Under the pieces are notes generated by a model that did no database searches, was not told the DNA's origin, and saw nothing but the letters and a program-made list of their open reading frames with translations. A stretch of DNA of 64,000 nucleotides from Persicaria tinctoria (taxonomy: Eukaryota > Streptophyta > Magnoliopsida > Caryophyllales > Polygonaceae), in NCBI GenBank assembly GCA_037127255.1, contig JBANSL010000013.1, positions 27,747,688 through 27,811,687 of the forward strand, given 5' to 3'. The translations under genes and the position numbers were made by a program. Shown piece by piece: positions 31,026 to 41,831 of the stretch (within the stretch, counting starts at the first letter, position 1; every line of letters starts with the position of its first letter).

Positions 31026-33608
31026 ATGGAAAACGGTGGAGAAGTGAGAATTCCAGGGCTCGTAGAAGTTGGAAACAATTCCGCAAACGCCAGCTTGAAT
31101 GATCCGCTCGCTTTGTCAAATTCGGATCATCCTGGAGCCAAGCTCGTCGCCAACGCCTTCACTGGATCCAACTTTCTAAGTTGGAGCAGAGGAGTGAAGA
31201 TGGCCTTAGGAGCCAAATTCAAGATCGCGTTCATCGACGGAAGTTCACCGGAGGAAGAAGTGTCGCCGGAGGATTTACCGAGGTGGAAAAGGTGCGATTA
31301 TATGGTTCGATGCTGGATCGTGAACTCCATGTCTGCTGAGCTAGCGGAGGGGTTCATGTATGCTGAATCGGCGAAGGAGCTTTGGGATGATCTGTTGGAG
31401 AGATATGCTCAAGCGAACGGTCCGCTTTCATATCAATTGAAGAAATCCTTGAGCAATTTGGTGCAAGGATCAATGTCAGTGGCGGAATACTTCAACAAAT
31501 TGAAGAAGTTATGGGACGAGATACTGAGTCTTGAAGGAGTCGCAAAGTGCACATGTGGTGTATTCAGTAAATGTTCTTGTGGAGTGCTGAAGAAGATCGC
31601 TGAAATTGACAACAAGAACAAGCTCCTTCAATTCCTCATGGGACTCAACGACACCTACGACAGTGTTAGGAACCAGATTTTGGCAATGGATAATATGCCG
31701 ACGGTCAACAAAGCCTATTACTTGGTCTATCAGGTTGAGACTGCAGGAGGAGAGAGCACCAGCGTAGGTTCTCGGGAGAGCAATGCCTTTGCTGTAAACA
31801 ACTCATCTAGATCGAAAAAGTCATTCAAGAAGGACAAAGCAGATAAACTTTGTAGCCATTGTGGGATGAAAGGACACACAATGGATGGCTGCTTCAAGAT
31901 TATAGGATATCCGGACTGGTTCAAGGATCCTAAGGGGAAGAAAGCCATGAAATCTGCAGCTGCTGTGTCAGGGATGTTCGATTCTCCTCTGGATGATGAT
32001 CTGGTGATAGAAGAACCACAGATTGACAAGGCCATGGCAAACTCAATCTATCAAGAGGTGTTGCTAGCAATGAAAGGAAAAGCTCCAATGATCTCTACAA
32101 ACAGCGCAGGTATTCTTTCTGCTATGAATACTTTTCGTGATTGCAAAGGCTATAATGTGTCATGGATCATTGATTCTAGAGCTTCCGATCATATGACATT
32201 CAATGAAAACCTTTTGAGTTCAAAACGAAAGCTGAGTAAACCATTAAGTATCTGTTTGCCTGATGGGAATGTTAAGAAAGTCCAAGAGATAGGAGATATT
32301 GAATTAAATTCTGGTCTGAGATTGCAGAATGTGTTCTTCGTACCTGAGTTTAAGGCTAATTTGCTGTCAGTTGGAAATCTCATTGATCACACAGGGGTTG
32401 ATGTGATTTTTAAAAGGTCTGATTGCTTGTTTCAGGACCCTAAAAATGGTCACTTACTGCTCAGTGCTAAAAGGATTCCAGGACAGCTATATCGGGCACA
32501 CTTGGACTTGCTTTCCCTTATTGGAGGATGCAACAATTCAGTTAGTACTTGTCTGAATAAAAATTCTAGTTACTATAAGGCTAGTCGAACTCAGTTACTG
32601 CATGACAGACTAGGACACATTGTTTTTTCTAGATTGAAGCATGTTGATGGTAATAGATTGCAGATTGATGAATCTTTAGTTTGTGAAGCCTGTGTGCTTG
32701 CAAAAATTCATTCTCTTCCTTTTGATAATAGTTTGGGTACAGCTAGTGCAAAGTTTGAACTCATTCATGTTGACCTATGGGGCCCCTACAGGACCCCTAG
32801 TTACAATGGCTCCAAGTACTTTGTAACCTTGGTGGATGATTTCACTAGAGGAGTTTGGTTATATTTGTTGCCAAACAAACTGCAGGTTAGCAAAATTGTT
32901 TGTGAATTTGTCACCTTGGTTGAGAGACAGTTTGGTGCCAAGGTCAAAATTGTGAGAAGTGATAATGGCACAGAATTTTTGAAGTGTAAGGAATTCTTTG
33001 CTCATAATGGTATTGTGCATCAAACTTCTGCCCCCTATGTGCCACAACTAAATGGCCGAGTAGAACGTAAACATCGCCATCTTCTTGAGACAGCCAGGGC
33101 CATCAGGTTAAGAGCTAACTTACCCATTACCTTCTGGGGTGATTGTGTCCTAGCTGCTGCTCATTTAATCAACCTAATGCTAACTGCTGTCCTTCAATGG
33201 TCCTCTCCTTATGAAAGGTTGTATGGGAGACCCCCTAATTACCTTAATTTGAAGGTTTTAGGGTGCCTTTGCTATGCCTTAATTAGAGGTCCAGGCAATG
33301 ACAAATTGGCTCCCAAGGCAAGACGTTGTGTCTTTATTGGCTATCCACGGGGTCAGAAAGCCTACAAGCTGTTTGATCTCAGTACAAAGAAGGTAATTAT
33401 CAGTCGTGATGTGTTGTTCTATGAATCCAACTTCCCCTTTGCTTCACTTTCATCCACTGATTCTTCAAACACACCCTCTGAACCCCTTCCCTTGGTCAAT
33501 CCTGCACACTTACCTGAACAAGTTCCTGTCACCATACCAGTACCTGTGGTCCCTGATTCCACTGTCCCCCTACCTTTTCCAACCCATCAATACCCAGCAC
33601 TTCCATAA
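31026..33608 (+). pseudogene. Copia gag-protease-integrase ORF (860 codons), ends early
   Basis: Gag spans residues 1-330, with the zinc knuckle CSHCGMKGHTMDGC (about 277-290) and GYPDWFKDPKG. The protease region reads WIIDSRASDHMT (about 381), where the catalytic motif of active Copia proteases is DSGA, so the Gly is replaced by Arg. GAG-pre-integrase has HDRLGH and CEACVLAKIHSLPF. The integrase core has HVDLWGPY, RSDNGTEF and NGRVERKHRHLLE, giving the D, D and E residues. The frame then runs into a Pro-rich linker and stops at 33,606. Reverse transcriptase continues in another frame at 33,791, so a frameshift separates the halves. Confidence 0.93.
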
Positions 33609-33790
33609 ACCAAGCCCCACCTGCACTTTCTACATCCCCTACACCCTCTAGCTCCTCAAATACATCCCCTTTTCACCAAATTTGTCCTCCCATTGACCCA
33701 CCTAGACGATCTGCAAGACAGATTAACCCCCCAAAATACCTACAAGACTTTATTTTCCCTAACACATCTACTTCTTTATCCAACTCCTTC

Positions 33791-34871
33791 ATGGTTACTA
33801 GCATTGTTGATCCTGACTTTTACCCAGAGGATTATGTGGTGTCTCTTTACCAAGTCCTTTCCTTAAAAGAACCTCTTTCCTACTCACAAGCCAAATCTGA
33901 TCCCATGTGGGTAGCAGCAATGCAGCAAGAAATTACTGCTTTGGAAGCCAATGACACATGGTCTCTAACTCCTCTTCCACCTGGTAAAACTGCAATTGGT
34001 TGTAGATGGGTTTACAAGATCAAGTTCAAATCAGATGGCAGTGTAGAGAGATTTAAAGCTCGTCTTGTGGCAAAGGGGTATAATCAAATCAAGGGTAAGG
34101 ATTTCAAACACACCTTCGCCCCAGTAGCTAAATTCACTACTGTCAGAGTGTTACTTGCTCTTGCTACCTCAAAGCAATGGCCAATCCATCAATTGGACAT
34201 TAACAATGCCTTCCTTCATGGATTTATTGATGAAGAGGTGTTCATGAAGGTCCCTGATGGCTTCACTAAGGCTGAACCTGGTCAAGTTTGTCGCCTAAAG
34301 AGGTCACTTTATGGGCTTAAACAGGCGTCCCGACAGTGGAACATTGAGCTCTCAAAGTTTCTGGTTGGCAAGGGGTTTGTCAAGTCATGCTATGATCATT
34401 CTCTCTTCATCAAAGTAATTCCTGATGGAATTATAGTTGTCCTAGTCTACGTAGATGACTTGCTGATTACTGGTGATAATCAAGCTGAGATTATCTCCAT
34501 CAAGCATGATCTGCACTCTCAATTCACCATTAAGGACCTAGGTGAGGTGCGGTATTTTCTGGCAAGCAGCAACCCATGTCGTCCGCTACTTGAAAGGAAC
34601 TTTCAACCTCGGACTTTTCTATCCCACTAACACTCAGTTGGCTCTTGATGCTTATTGCGACTCTGACTGGGGCAACTGTCTATACACTGGGAGATCTCTA
34701 ACGGGTTTCTGCATATTTCTGGGGAGGTCTCTAATTTCCTGGAAGACTAAGAAGCAGAGCACTGTGTCCAAGAGCTCTGCTGAAGCCGAGTATCGGAGTC
34801 TCTCCAAAACTGCAAGTGAGCTGGTCTGGCTTGATTCCATCTTGGAAAATTTCAGCTGCATCATCCCCTAG
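33791..34871 (+). pseudogene. Copia reverse transcriptase and RNase H, with internal deletion
   Basis: The reverse transcriptase is good up to DLGEVRYF (about 34,552): WVAAMQQE, GCRWVYKIKFKSDG, FKARLVAKGY, QLDINNAFLHG, CRLKRSLYGLKQA and the catalytic VYVDDLLITG. After RYF the frame changes and coding resumes with THVVRYLKGT, then DAYCDSDWGNC, GFCIFLG and SWKTKKQSTVSKSSAEAEYRSL, which is RNase H. The thumb and connection region, roughly 150 residues in intact relatives, is missing at the junction near 34,555. The element cannot make a complete polymerase. Confidence 0.93.
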
Positions 34872-35118
34872 CCCATAGTCCTCCATTGTGATAGCAAGTC
34901 GGCAATCCAAATGGCGGAAAACCCGGTTTTCCATGAAAGGACCAAACACCTTCGATTGGATTGCCATTATGTCCGAGAAAAGGTGCAAGATGGATTCCTT
35001 GTTCCCACATACATTCGCACAGGCCTGCAACTCGCAGACGTTTTTACCAAACCCTTGGGGGCTGACCAGCACTCCAATCTGTGTTCCAAACTGGGCTTAG
35101 TTTGTTCCACAAGCTCAG

Positions 35119-35131
35119 TTTGAGGGGGGAA
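35119..35131 (+). other. Polypurine tract of the Copia element
   Basis: TTTGAGGGGGGAA abuts the 3' LTR at 35,132. Confidence 0.85.
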
Positions 35132-35344
35132 TATAGAGCATATAAGGGTAGTTTGGTAAATAGCCTGAGAATCCAATGTGTGTGAATTGTATAAATACCG
35201 AACTTCAGGGTCGGGAGAGATCAATTGAATGAAACAAAAGTTTGTTACACTTTCTGTTCCAAAACTCATCTCTCCCATTCTCTCTCTTTTCTCCTCCATG
35301 GAAGCTGTTACACAGAATCTTGATTTCTAATCTAGATTCTTATA
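35132..35344 (+). repeat. 3' LTR of the Copia element
   Basis: 213 bp; the four differences from the 5' LTR are all transitions. Confidence 0.93.
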
Positions 35345-35568
35345 GTTCTGCTTCAGTGTGGGGCATGACTTCATCCGTCATCTTCGTCCTCATCCAGTTT
35401 GGTTTAGTTCTGCTTAGTTTCGTTTTTTTTAGGGTGCGTTTGCCTGAGTTTGAGCCGTTTTGTATTTTGTATGTTATGGTTTGTAGACAGTTATGCCTTA
35501 TGCCGGCTTAGTCGGCCTTCGAGTTTCAGTTATATCTGAACTCGAATTTTTACCTAATAAAAATAAAA
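35345..35568 (+). mobile_element. LINE-like 3' end, right part, with A-rich tail
   Basis: It ends CTCGAATTTTTACCTAATAA followed by AAAATAAAAATAAAAATAA. The CGAATTTTTACCTAATAAA motif is the same as at 12,259-12,277. It is the continuation of 30,454-30,749. Confidence 0.65.
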
Positions 35569-37031
35569 ATAAAAATAATCCACTCTTTTTTTTTCCATCA
35601 TTTTATGAATTGATTTAGGAAGATAATATTGTATAATCTGGGCCAATCACTCGACCCTGAGAAATTTCAAAGGTTGAGATCAGTTGTGCCTTCGGCGCAC
35701 CGAAATAAAGCCCAACAAGGGGTCTCACCATATATAGAAACTCCTTGTTTTTTTTGTTTTTTTGTTTGTTTTGTTTATCTCGGAATGAGTGATGATTAGC
35801 CTAAACTAAAGTCGGCTAATCCGTCGTCTGATATAAATCAATTGTAGTTGTAGTTGAAACACTTGATGATACTAACGCCTGCCGGCTGCTGCTAAGTGGA
35901 GATTATTTGTCCTATCCTTAATTCGTCGTCATTAGCTGCCGCTGCTGATGGTTTACCAATTACCATACATGATGGATTACCGGCCGCTCAACTATTATTA
36001 CTCCAAAAAAGGTTTTTTTATTTATTTATTTTAAGATAAACAACCTATATTAAAAAACCGCTGTTAAAAATATGTAAAAATATTTAAATTTGAAAAATCT
36101 TTGTAATGTACCTTTATTAAAATATTAGTATTATTTAATTTTGTGATTTCAGCACGCCCACAATTGACAAATGACATACTCCATAATAATTTGAATTCTA
36201 TATAAAATTTGACGGTATATAATTAATTTCAATATTGAAATAGTAAAATCTCATACTCTCATAGTTCATTAAAATACGACGTTTTATTATTTACGTACAT
36301 TACAAAATGTTAAATACTAGAAAAAATTTCAACTATTTAAATAAATTTTTTTAAAATTTCTTACTTATTATCATTAAATATGAATTTATATAATTATTTT
36401 TTGATATTATATAGTTTTTATCATTTTAAAAATATATGAATGGATATTAAATAACATATTTTAATTAAAGGGAAAAAAACTATACAATATCGACTTTATA
36501 TAGAATTCTTATGTAGGAGTAGTATTTAATTTTAAGATCTTACAACTTTATTAGTATTTGCACCCTGTACTTACGTTACGTTGATCAAGATGAGGAAGTA
36601 TTTCCGAGAGACGTAATGGCTAAGGACTGCAAATCCAAATAAAAATAGCAAAATCAAGCAAAAAGTAATTAAATTAATTTTTTTTATAACAGTAATTAAA
36701 TTAATTGGGTGACAAATCACACAAATAGTGGGGTTACAAGGAGGGATGGAACACAAGGTAATTAAACGATATTCGTTATATTTATGGTGTGAGAGATTTT
36801 AATAAGAATTATAATCATATTCTCTATAAATGATTTTCATCCAATTCTTCTTTGACCTACTTCAACTCTCTTGAACATCCCCATTGACAACTTTCAACAT
36901 CGTGGTACAAGGATAACAGCGGTAAATACGAAAGGATTGCAACAAATATTTTACTAATATAAAAAATTTGTTGGTTAAGGTGTGCAAAAGACAAAAAAAG
37001 ACGAAGGAGATAAATATGAAAGGGTGACAAC
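35569..37031. other. AT-rich intergenic DNA
   Basis: No gene, boundary or convincing repeat is seen. A T/G-rich run lies at 35,743-35,776. Confidence 0.4.
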
Positions 37032-37863
37032 TAGACCTGTCAAACGGGTCATTCGGGTCGGGTTCGGACCAGGTCACTTCGATCGAGTCCCGAGTAAAGC
37101 GGGTTTCGAATATATCCGGGTTGACTTGAATTCGAGTTAGATCGGATTTTGGGTAATGTCGGATCGATTTCGGGTTTATCAATTTTTTCTTTTTTAAATT
37201 ATAAGGAATCATGATTTGATAATTTTGTGAAATTTTGAAATTCTAAAGACGTTCACACGTGCTAGTGCTTGTAATTATACTATATATGATCTAAAATATT
37301 TGATTTTTATTATTTCTTATAATTTTTAATAAAATGTAATAATATACAAATATCAAAATTTTAAATAATTTTATTAAAAATTTGATATTTTATTAAAAAA
37401 CATTTGATTTTTATTATTTCTCATAATTTTTAATGTTTTAATATTTTAATATTTTTTTAGAATTTTTATCTTCTTAAAACATGTGTTAAAAAAAAAATTA
37501 AATACTATCGATCGGACGGAATATTACACAATACAAATAAATATAAAATTTGATTTTAAAATGAAAGATCAAGTGATTGTAATTATAAAATGTAATAAAT
37601 TGGAATCTCCATAAAAACAAATGTAATCATATATAATTATAAATCAACCGGATCAATCGGATCACTGAGTCAATTGGGTAAATCGGATCAAATTTACCGG
37701 ATCAATCAGGTCACCGAGTCGAAACCCAAAATACCCGAAAAAAATTTGGGTTTTCGAGATCGGGTCGGAAAAATTTTCAGATCAAAATTTCCGGGTTCGG
37801 ATCGAAAAATTTACGGAGGTTTGAATCAAATCGATCAAATCAGGTTGTGTTTTGACAAGTTTA
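37032..37863. mobile_element. hAT-type MITE with GGGTCGGG-rich arms
   Basis: 832 bp. Ends are TAGACCTGTCAAAC and the complement of the right end, TAAACTTGTCAAAAC. The flanking 8-mers GTGACAAC (37,024-37,031) and GTCACAAC (37,864-37,871) match at seven of eight. The outer 150 bases on each side are full of GGGTCGGGTT- or CGGATCAAT-like units, while the middle is AT-rich. It has no coding. Confidence 0.82.
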
Positions 37864-37871
37864 GTCACAAC

Positions 37872-38425
37872 AAATATCCGTTCAATTAGTGTACATGTCT
37901 AAATAGACTAAGAGCCAGCCCATTCATTCCCAACCAGTTATAGGCAATTCAGAAGCTGCTTAATTTTGATTTATTTTAATTAATCATTCTAGAATGACTC
38001 ACTGAAAAGGATTTGTGAACTTGTGGGGAGTAGTCAAAACTCCCCAGATTCGAATTCGGAATAATTGATCTTTATTTATTGATTCAAGAAGTATGTTTTA
38101 AAGTTTTAATTACGTCCAGAATTAGTATATATCTGTGTCTGTGTGTGCTGATACACGTCACGGGCCGGACTATCTAGTGGACTATTTGCTGATACTACTT
38201 AGATTGAGAGCTAGAGGGGGGAGGGAGGGACCGGAAACCAGGGGGGATCGATCGTTATACACTGCAATTGCAAAGTCTTGATACATATACATCTTAGCTT
38301 TGTTTCAAATTTCAATAGACATACATGCCAAACTTTGGACTGAAGGGATCAACACGTACACAAACTAGCTAGCTAGTATAGAACCCTCAGCTCACTTAAT
38401 CTTACCGGGATCGGATCAGATCAGA
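37872..38425. other. Downstream flank of the small gene at 38,426
   Basis: No repeat or gene is recognised. The part next to 38,426 should hold the 3' UTR of the minus-strand gene. The palindrome GCTAGCTAGC-like sequence near 38,367 is not further interpretable. Confidence 0.35.
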
Positions 38426-38788
38426 TCACGGAGTAGGACGAGTAGTTGGAAGGCGGTCGGAGTTCCTAAAACCCCAGATGTCATCATCGTATCCATCCCA
38501 CACATCGCTATACAACGCCGATATGTAGGCTTCCCCCATGACTTGCACATCCCAGCTCGGAAACCACTGCCCTTCCCACCACATTTGCTGTTCCCCAACC
38601 GCCCACTCCGGCATCGTCCCTTTAGCTTCCACCTCCCCAGCCGCCATCGTAACAGACTGCTGCTGATGGGGAGGTGGAGGTGCCACAGAAGCTGGCAACG
38701 AGGCAGCTGCTGGGCCCTTGGGACCCACTTGCCCGGCCTTCTTCGTCATCGCCCCGGTATCAATAGTACTTTTCCTCTTCTTCATCAT
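38426..38788 (-). CDS. Small intact single-exon gene, function unknown
   Basis: 120 residues. The N-terminus is basic (MMKKRKSTIDTGAMTKKAG), the middle rich in Ala/Pro/Gln, and the C-terminal half has a compact aromatic and acidic part: MPEWAVGEQQMWW, GQWFPSWDVQVMGEAYISAL and YSDVWDGYDDDIWGF. The Trp-rich acidic end looks like an interaction or activation motif, but I do not recognise the family. A TATA box lies about 50 bases upstream on the same strand and codon use is GC-richer than the surroundings, supporting a real gene. No signal peptide or membrane segment. It starts at the first of two adjacent ATGs. Confidence 0.7.
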   Translation of the reverse strand: MMKKRKSTIDTGAMTKKAGQVGPKGPAAASLPASVAPPPPHQQQSVTMAAGEVEAKGTMPEWAVGEQQMWWEGQWFPSWDVQVMGEAYISALYSDVWDGYDDDIWGFRNSDRLPTTRPTP

Positions 38789-38836
38789 TTATAAATATAA
38801 CACAAACTTATACAATTCAATTTAGTTGGTACTCCT

Positions 38837-38849
38837 GATTATATATAGA
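38837..38849 (-). promoter_or_regulatory. TATA box for the gene at 38,426-38,788
   Basis: The minus strand reads TCTATATATAATC here, about 50-60 bases before the ATG, a normal distance allowing for a short leader. Confidence 0.6.
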
Positions 38850-38869
38850 GGCGGGCGGGATTGGCCGTT

Positions 38870-40132
38870 TGGGCACGTCTCTATCGGGAGGGAGGATCAA
38901 TTGGTGGGTGATGAAATGACATAAATGTCCTCCACCGCTGTCTAGGCGTGACGTGAGGGGTGGGTTTGAGGGAGTGGCAGTTGGGTAAAATGGACGAGCA
39001 ACTTAATTTTGATAGGGAAGTTGAGTTGGAAAGAAATAATCTCTCCTGTCAAGTAGTTGGGACTCGAATTGGATCTGTGTGGGTTTTGAACGGACGGTCA
39101 GGATTGGTTCCGTAACGCCAACTCTCCCAACTTTTATGGCCCGCCCGCCCAACTTGGCCTACAATTATATGGTTAATTTATGCTTTTTTATCTTTCTTTT
39201 TTGTTTGTATAGATCCCCGGAAAGTTTGATGGAGCCGACTTCAAGTTTACGAATTGAACACAGGAAAAAGGGTAACAGTTAATTTGGTGATGAATACATT
39301 ATACATACACAGATACAGGCATACAGCATATATATTCAACGCAACGTACGGCGCCAGTCATGTGTGATGTGTAGTGTGTACAGCTAAGCTATGCTAGGGG
39401 ATGAACTTACAGCAAGGAATTCAGTAATTGTGTGGTCGTGACTCACGTGTACTGATGACTCAATGTATTGCTGTACCCACCAAGATTACAGCAACCCCAT
39501 TTTTCCAATTCATAATTAACCTAAGCCAGCGCACACACAGATTACATATATATCTCACTCCATCCAATCTATAATTTTAATTTAAAACCAACTGACATAT
39601 ATTATTACAAATATCATGTACCAGTATCTTAGATGGATTCACTAGGTTTGTTTGCAGAGTGATTTTCTTTATATATATATATATATATATATTCTTTATG
39701 GATATAAAAACCTAGATATGGAGTAATTGTGCTATAGCACAGTATATAAAATATAATGCTGATTTATTCATTAAAATAAGAGAGGGCGGTTGAAGTTGGG
39801 TTCAGTCGGCAGAAAAATCTCAATACATGAACTTGGAACTTGGAAGTGGTTATTATATAAATATTTATATAAATATACTAATATAAAAACAAAATTGAAA
39901 TCTCTATCGAAGGAGAGGATTAATTGTTTTTGTGGAGTAAATAGGATAGGAGAAATGGAAGAGGACATGTGAGTGAGAGTAAAGCTATCAGAAAAGGCCA
40001 CGTAAGACAAGTGGGGGCCCGCGTCAGCTGCATATATATATATATATCTGCCGATGTATCAACTCTCACGTCGGCAGGGTTGCTGTCCCAACTGCCGATG
40101 CTTTGCTTTTATCCCCTCTAAACTACTTTATA
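38870..40132. other. Intergenic DNA upstream of the small gene
   Basis: It holds the promoter side of the minus-strand gene and simple TA repeats at 39,670-39,692 and 40,032-40,047. No other gene is supported. Confidence 0.4.
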
Positions 40133-40919
40133 TAGACCCGGCAATTCGGTCGTTCGGGTCAGGCTTGCTCGGATCGGGTTATTGATGGGTCAGGTCAGTT
40201 TGGGTAAAATTTATGGTCGGGTTCGGTCATAATGAATTTTAGATTAGTCGGGTTTCGGGTTAAATCGAGTCATGTCCATTCAGGTTCGGGTCAAAGGGGG
40301 TCGGGCTCGTTCGGGCTTCGGGTTAAGAGGCGGGTCGGTCTCATTTGAGTTTCAAATCAAAGTGGGTATAGTTTGTTTGAGTTTTCGGTCAAATCATATT
40401 CGACCCGTTTGGATAACTAGTTTGATTTTGACTCGATTAAATACTTAAATATGTAATTTAGTTAAAATAAATGATTTTGACTCATTTGAATACTTAAATA
40501 TGTAATTTTGACTCGATTGAATATACACATTGTCATTGTCTCATTGGTTGACTTACTTGACTCATTGACTTATCCGCTTATCTATCAATTTTACTTGGGT
40601 TCTTATTCATATGATAACAATTAACAAAAATAATTAGTGTTTTATATGTTAAAAGTATAATCATAAACTTTTGTTAAAAAAAAAAAACATTTAACATTCA
40701 AGCATTAAAATGTTGATGTTAAATAACCCTTTCAAGTTGGGTCGGGTCAGGTTCAAAGTCGGGTCGGGTTCAGAGTCGGGTCGGGTTTTGGTCGGGTCGG
40801 GTTTATCTGTGTTTGGGTCTGTTTGGAGTTGGGTCGGGTTCGGGTTACGAATGACTCCAGATTTTCGAGTTTCGGTCGGGTCCAAGTGAGTCGGGTCGGG
40901 TCAGATTTTGCCAGCTCTA
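40133..40919. mobile_element. hAT-type MITE with GGGTCGGG-rich arms (second copy)
   Basis: 787 bp. The left end is TAGACCCGGCAATTCGG and the complement of the right end is TAGAGCTGGCAAAATC. Flanking 8-mers ACTTTATA (40,125-40,132) and ACTGTATA (40,920-40,927) match at seven of eight. Both arms are built of TCGGGTCGGGTT-like units. No coding. Confidence 0.82.
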
Positions 40920-41124
40920 ACTGTATATATTTTCCCCAAAATTCCCTTAAAAGACTATACGCGCTATGATCGGAAATATTTGATACTGGATTTTGGAGAT
41001 ATGTACGAAGATTAAGAATTGTCACTTTCTACCTTAAAATACTCCATCAAATAATATTTACTCATCCATCACATTTATTAAGCACAAATGTAATTGGTTA
41101 AGCAAAAAAAAATACAACTTATAC

Positions 41125-41815
41125 TGTATTGATATAGGCGAAACCTCGAGAGTTTAGTTGCTCATGCTCAACGGCGCTCTCAATAATTCTCTAAAGTGTA
41201 TAATGTCAATGAAAGTATAACCTAAAATGTCTCTTAAAAGCCTTTAGAAAGTCGGCCAAGAAATAAACTAAAAACCGTAATTAAAGTCCAAATCTGATTT
41301 GGCGTTTCTGCGAGGGCCGCGGGGCAGCCACCACAGGCTGTGATGCGGCCAGGCGATCAGTGAAATCCTTCGCCAGAGCTTCGGGCCGCAAGGCGGCCAT
41401 ACTGTTCACAACAATTTTTCCGTTTTGAATTTGGTCTCGATGTCAACACGAAAGTTGTAGATCTCGAAGAGAGCTTTCCAACGCATGGTAATAATAGTCA
41501 ATCGGACCACCGAGGCCTCCAGAAAGTGCGAAACAGGTTCAGCTTGTCTGACGACAATTTCTGCTGACTTGTTCTTCACTTAGGCTCTCGAAATTCAACT
41601 CCGCTCCCGTGCTCTTCACTTTTCTTCCTCAACTTGAATCTTCCTTCATCCAAGAGTCTCCCCATTCCTCGTCGGATCCACATTTACCTGAAATTAACCA
41701 TAAACACATGTAGATTCGGACTCTTCCAAAATATGTAATTATAACTAAAATATGCAATATTCAGAACTAAACTATGCTAAATGTAATCTATTATGCAATA
41801 CTACTTATGCTCTAT
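41125..41815 (-). mobile_element. Partial LTR of the copy A/copy F Gypsy family
   Basis: It matches the copy A LTR in minus orientation: GAAAGTTGTAGATCTCGAAG, GAGCTTTCCAACGCATGGT, AATAATAGTCAATCGGAC, CGAGGCCTCCAGAAAGTGCG and GACTTGTTCTTC follow in the same order as 19,850-19,975. It carries GGGCCGCGGGGC and GGGCCGCAAGGCGG in place of the palindrome block. Only one LTR is found, and the right end passes into the minus-strand Copia relic. Confidence 0.7.
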
Positions 41816-41831
41816 AAGAGACCTACCTTTC

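Larger units (their letters stand above)
30750..35344 (+). mobile_element. Copia LTR retrotransposon with non-canonical TATA...TATA ends
   Basis: LTRs 30,750-30,962 and 35,132-35,344 are both 213 bp and differ at four positions by my count. Each begins TATAGAGCATATAAGGG and ends GATTCTTATA. The target duplication is GTTCT on both sides. The primer site TGGTATCAGAGC follows at 30,963 and the purine tract TTTGAGGGGGGA precedes the right LTR. Inside are gag, protease, integrase, reverse transcriptase and RNase H in Copia order, broken by a frameshift and a deletion. Low LTR divergence (about 2%) marks it as one of the younger insertions here. Confidence 0.95.

Noticed and set aside
30120..35600. 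Target duplication around the LINE end at 35,568 (ACTCTTTTTT near 30,148 and 35,579)
   Set aside because: The match is mostly a T-run and could be chance.
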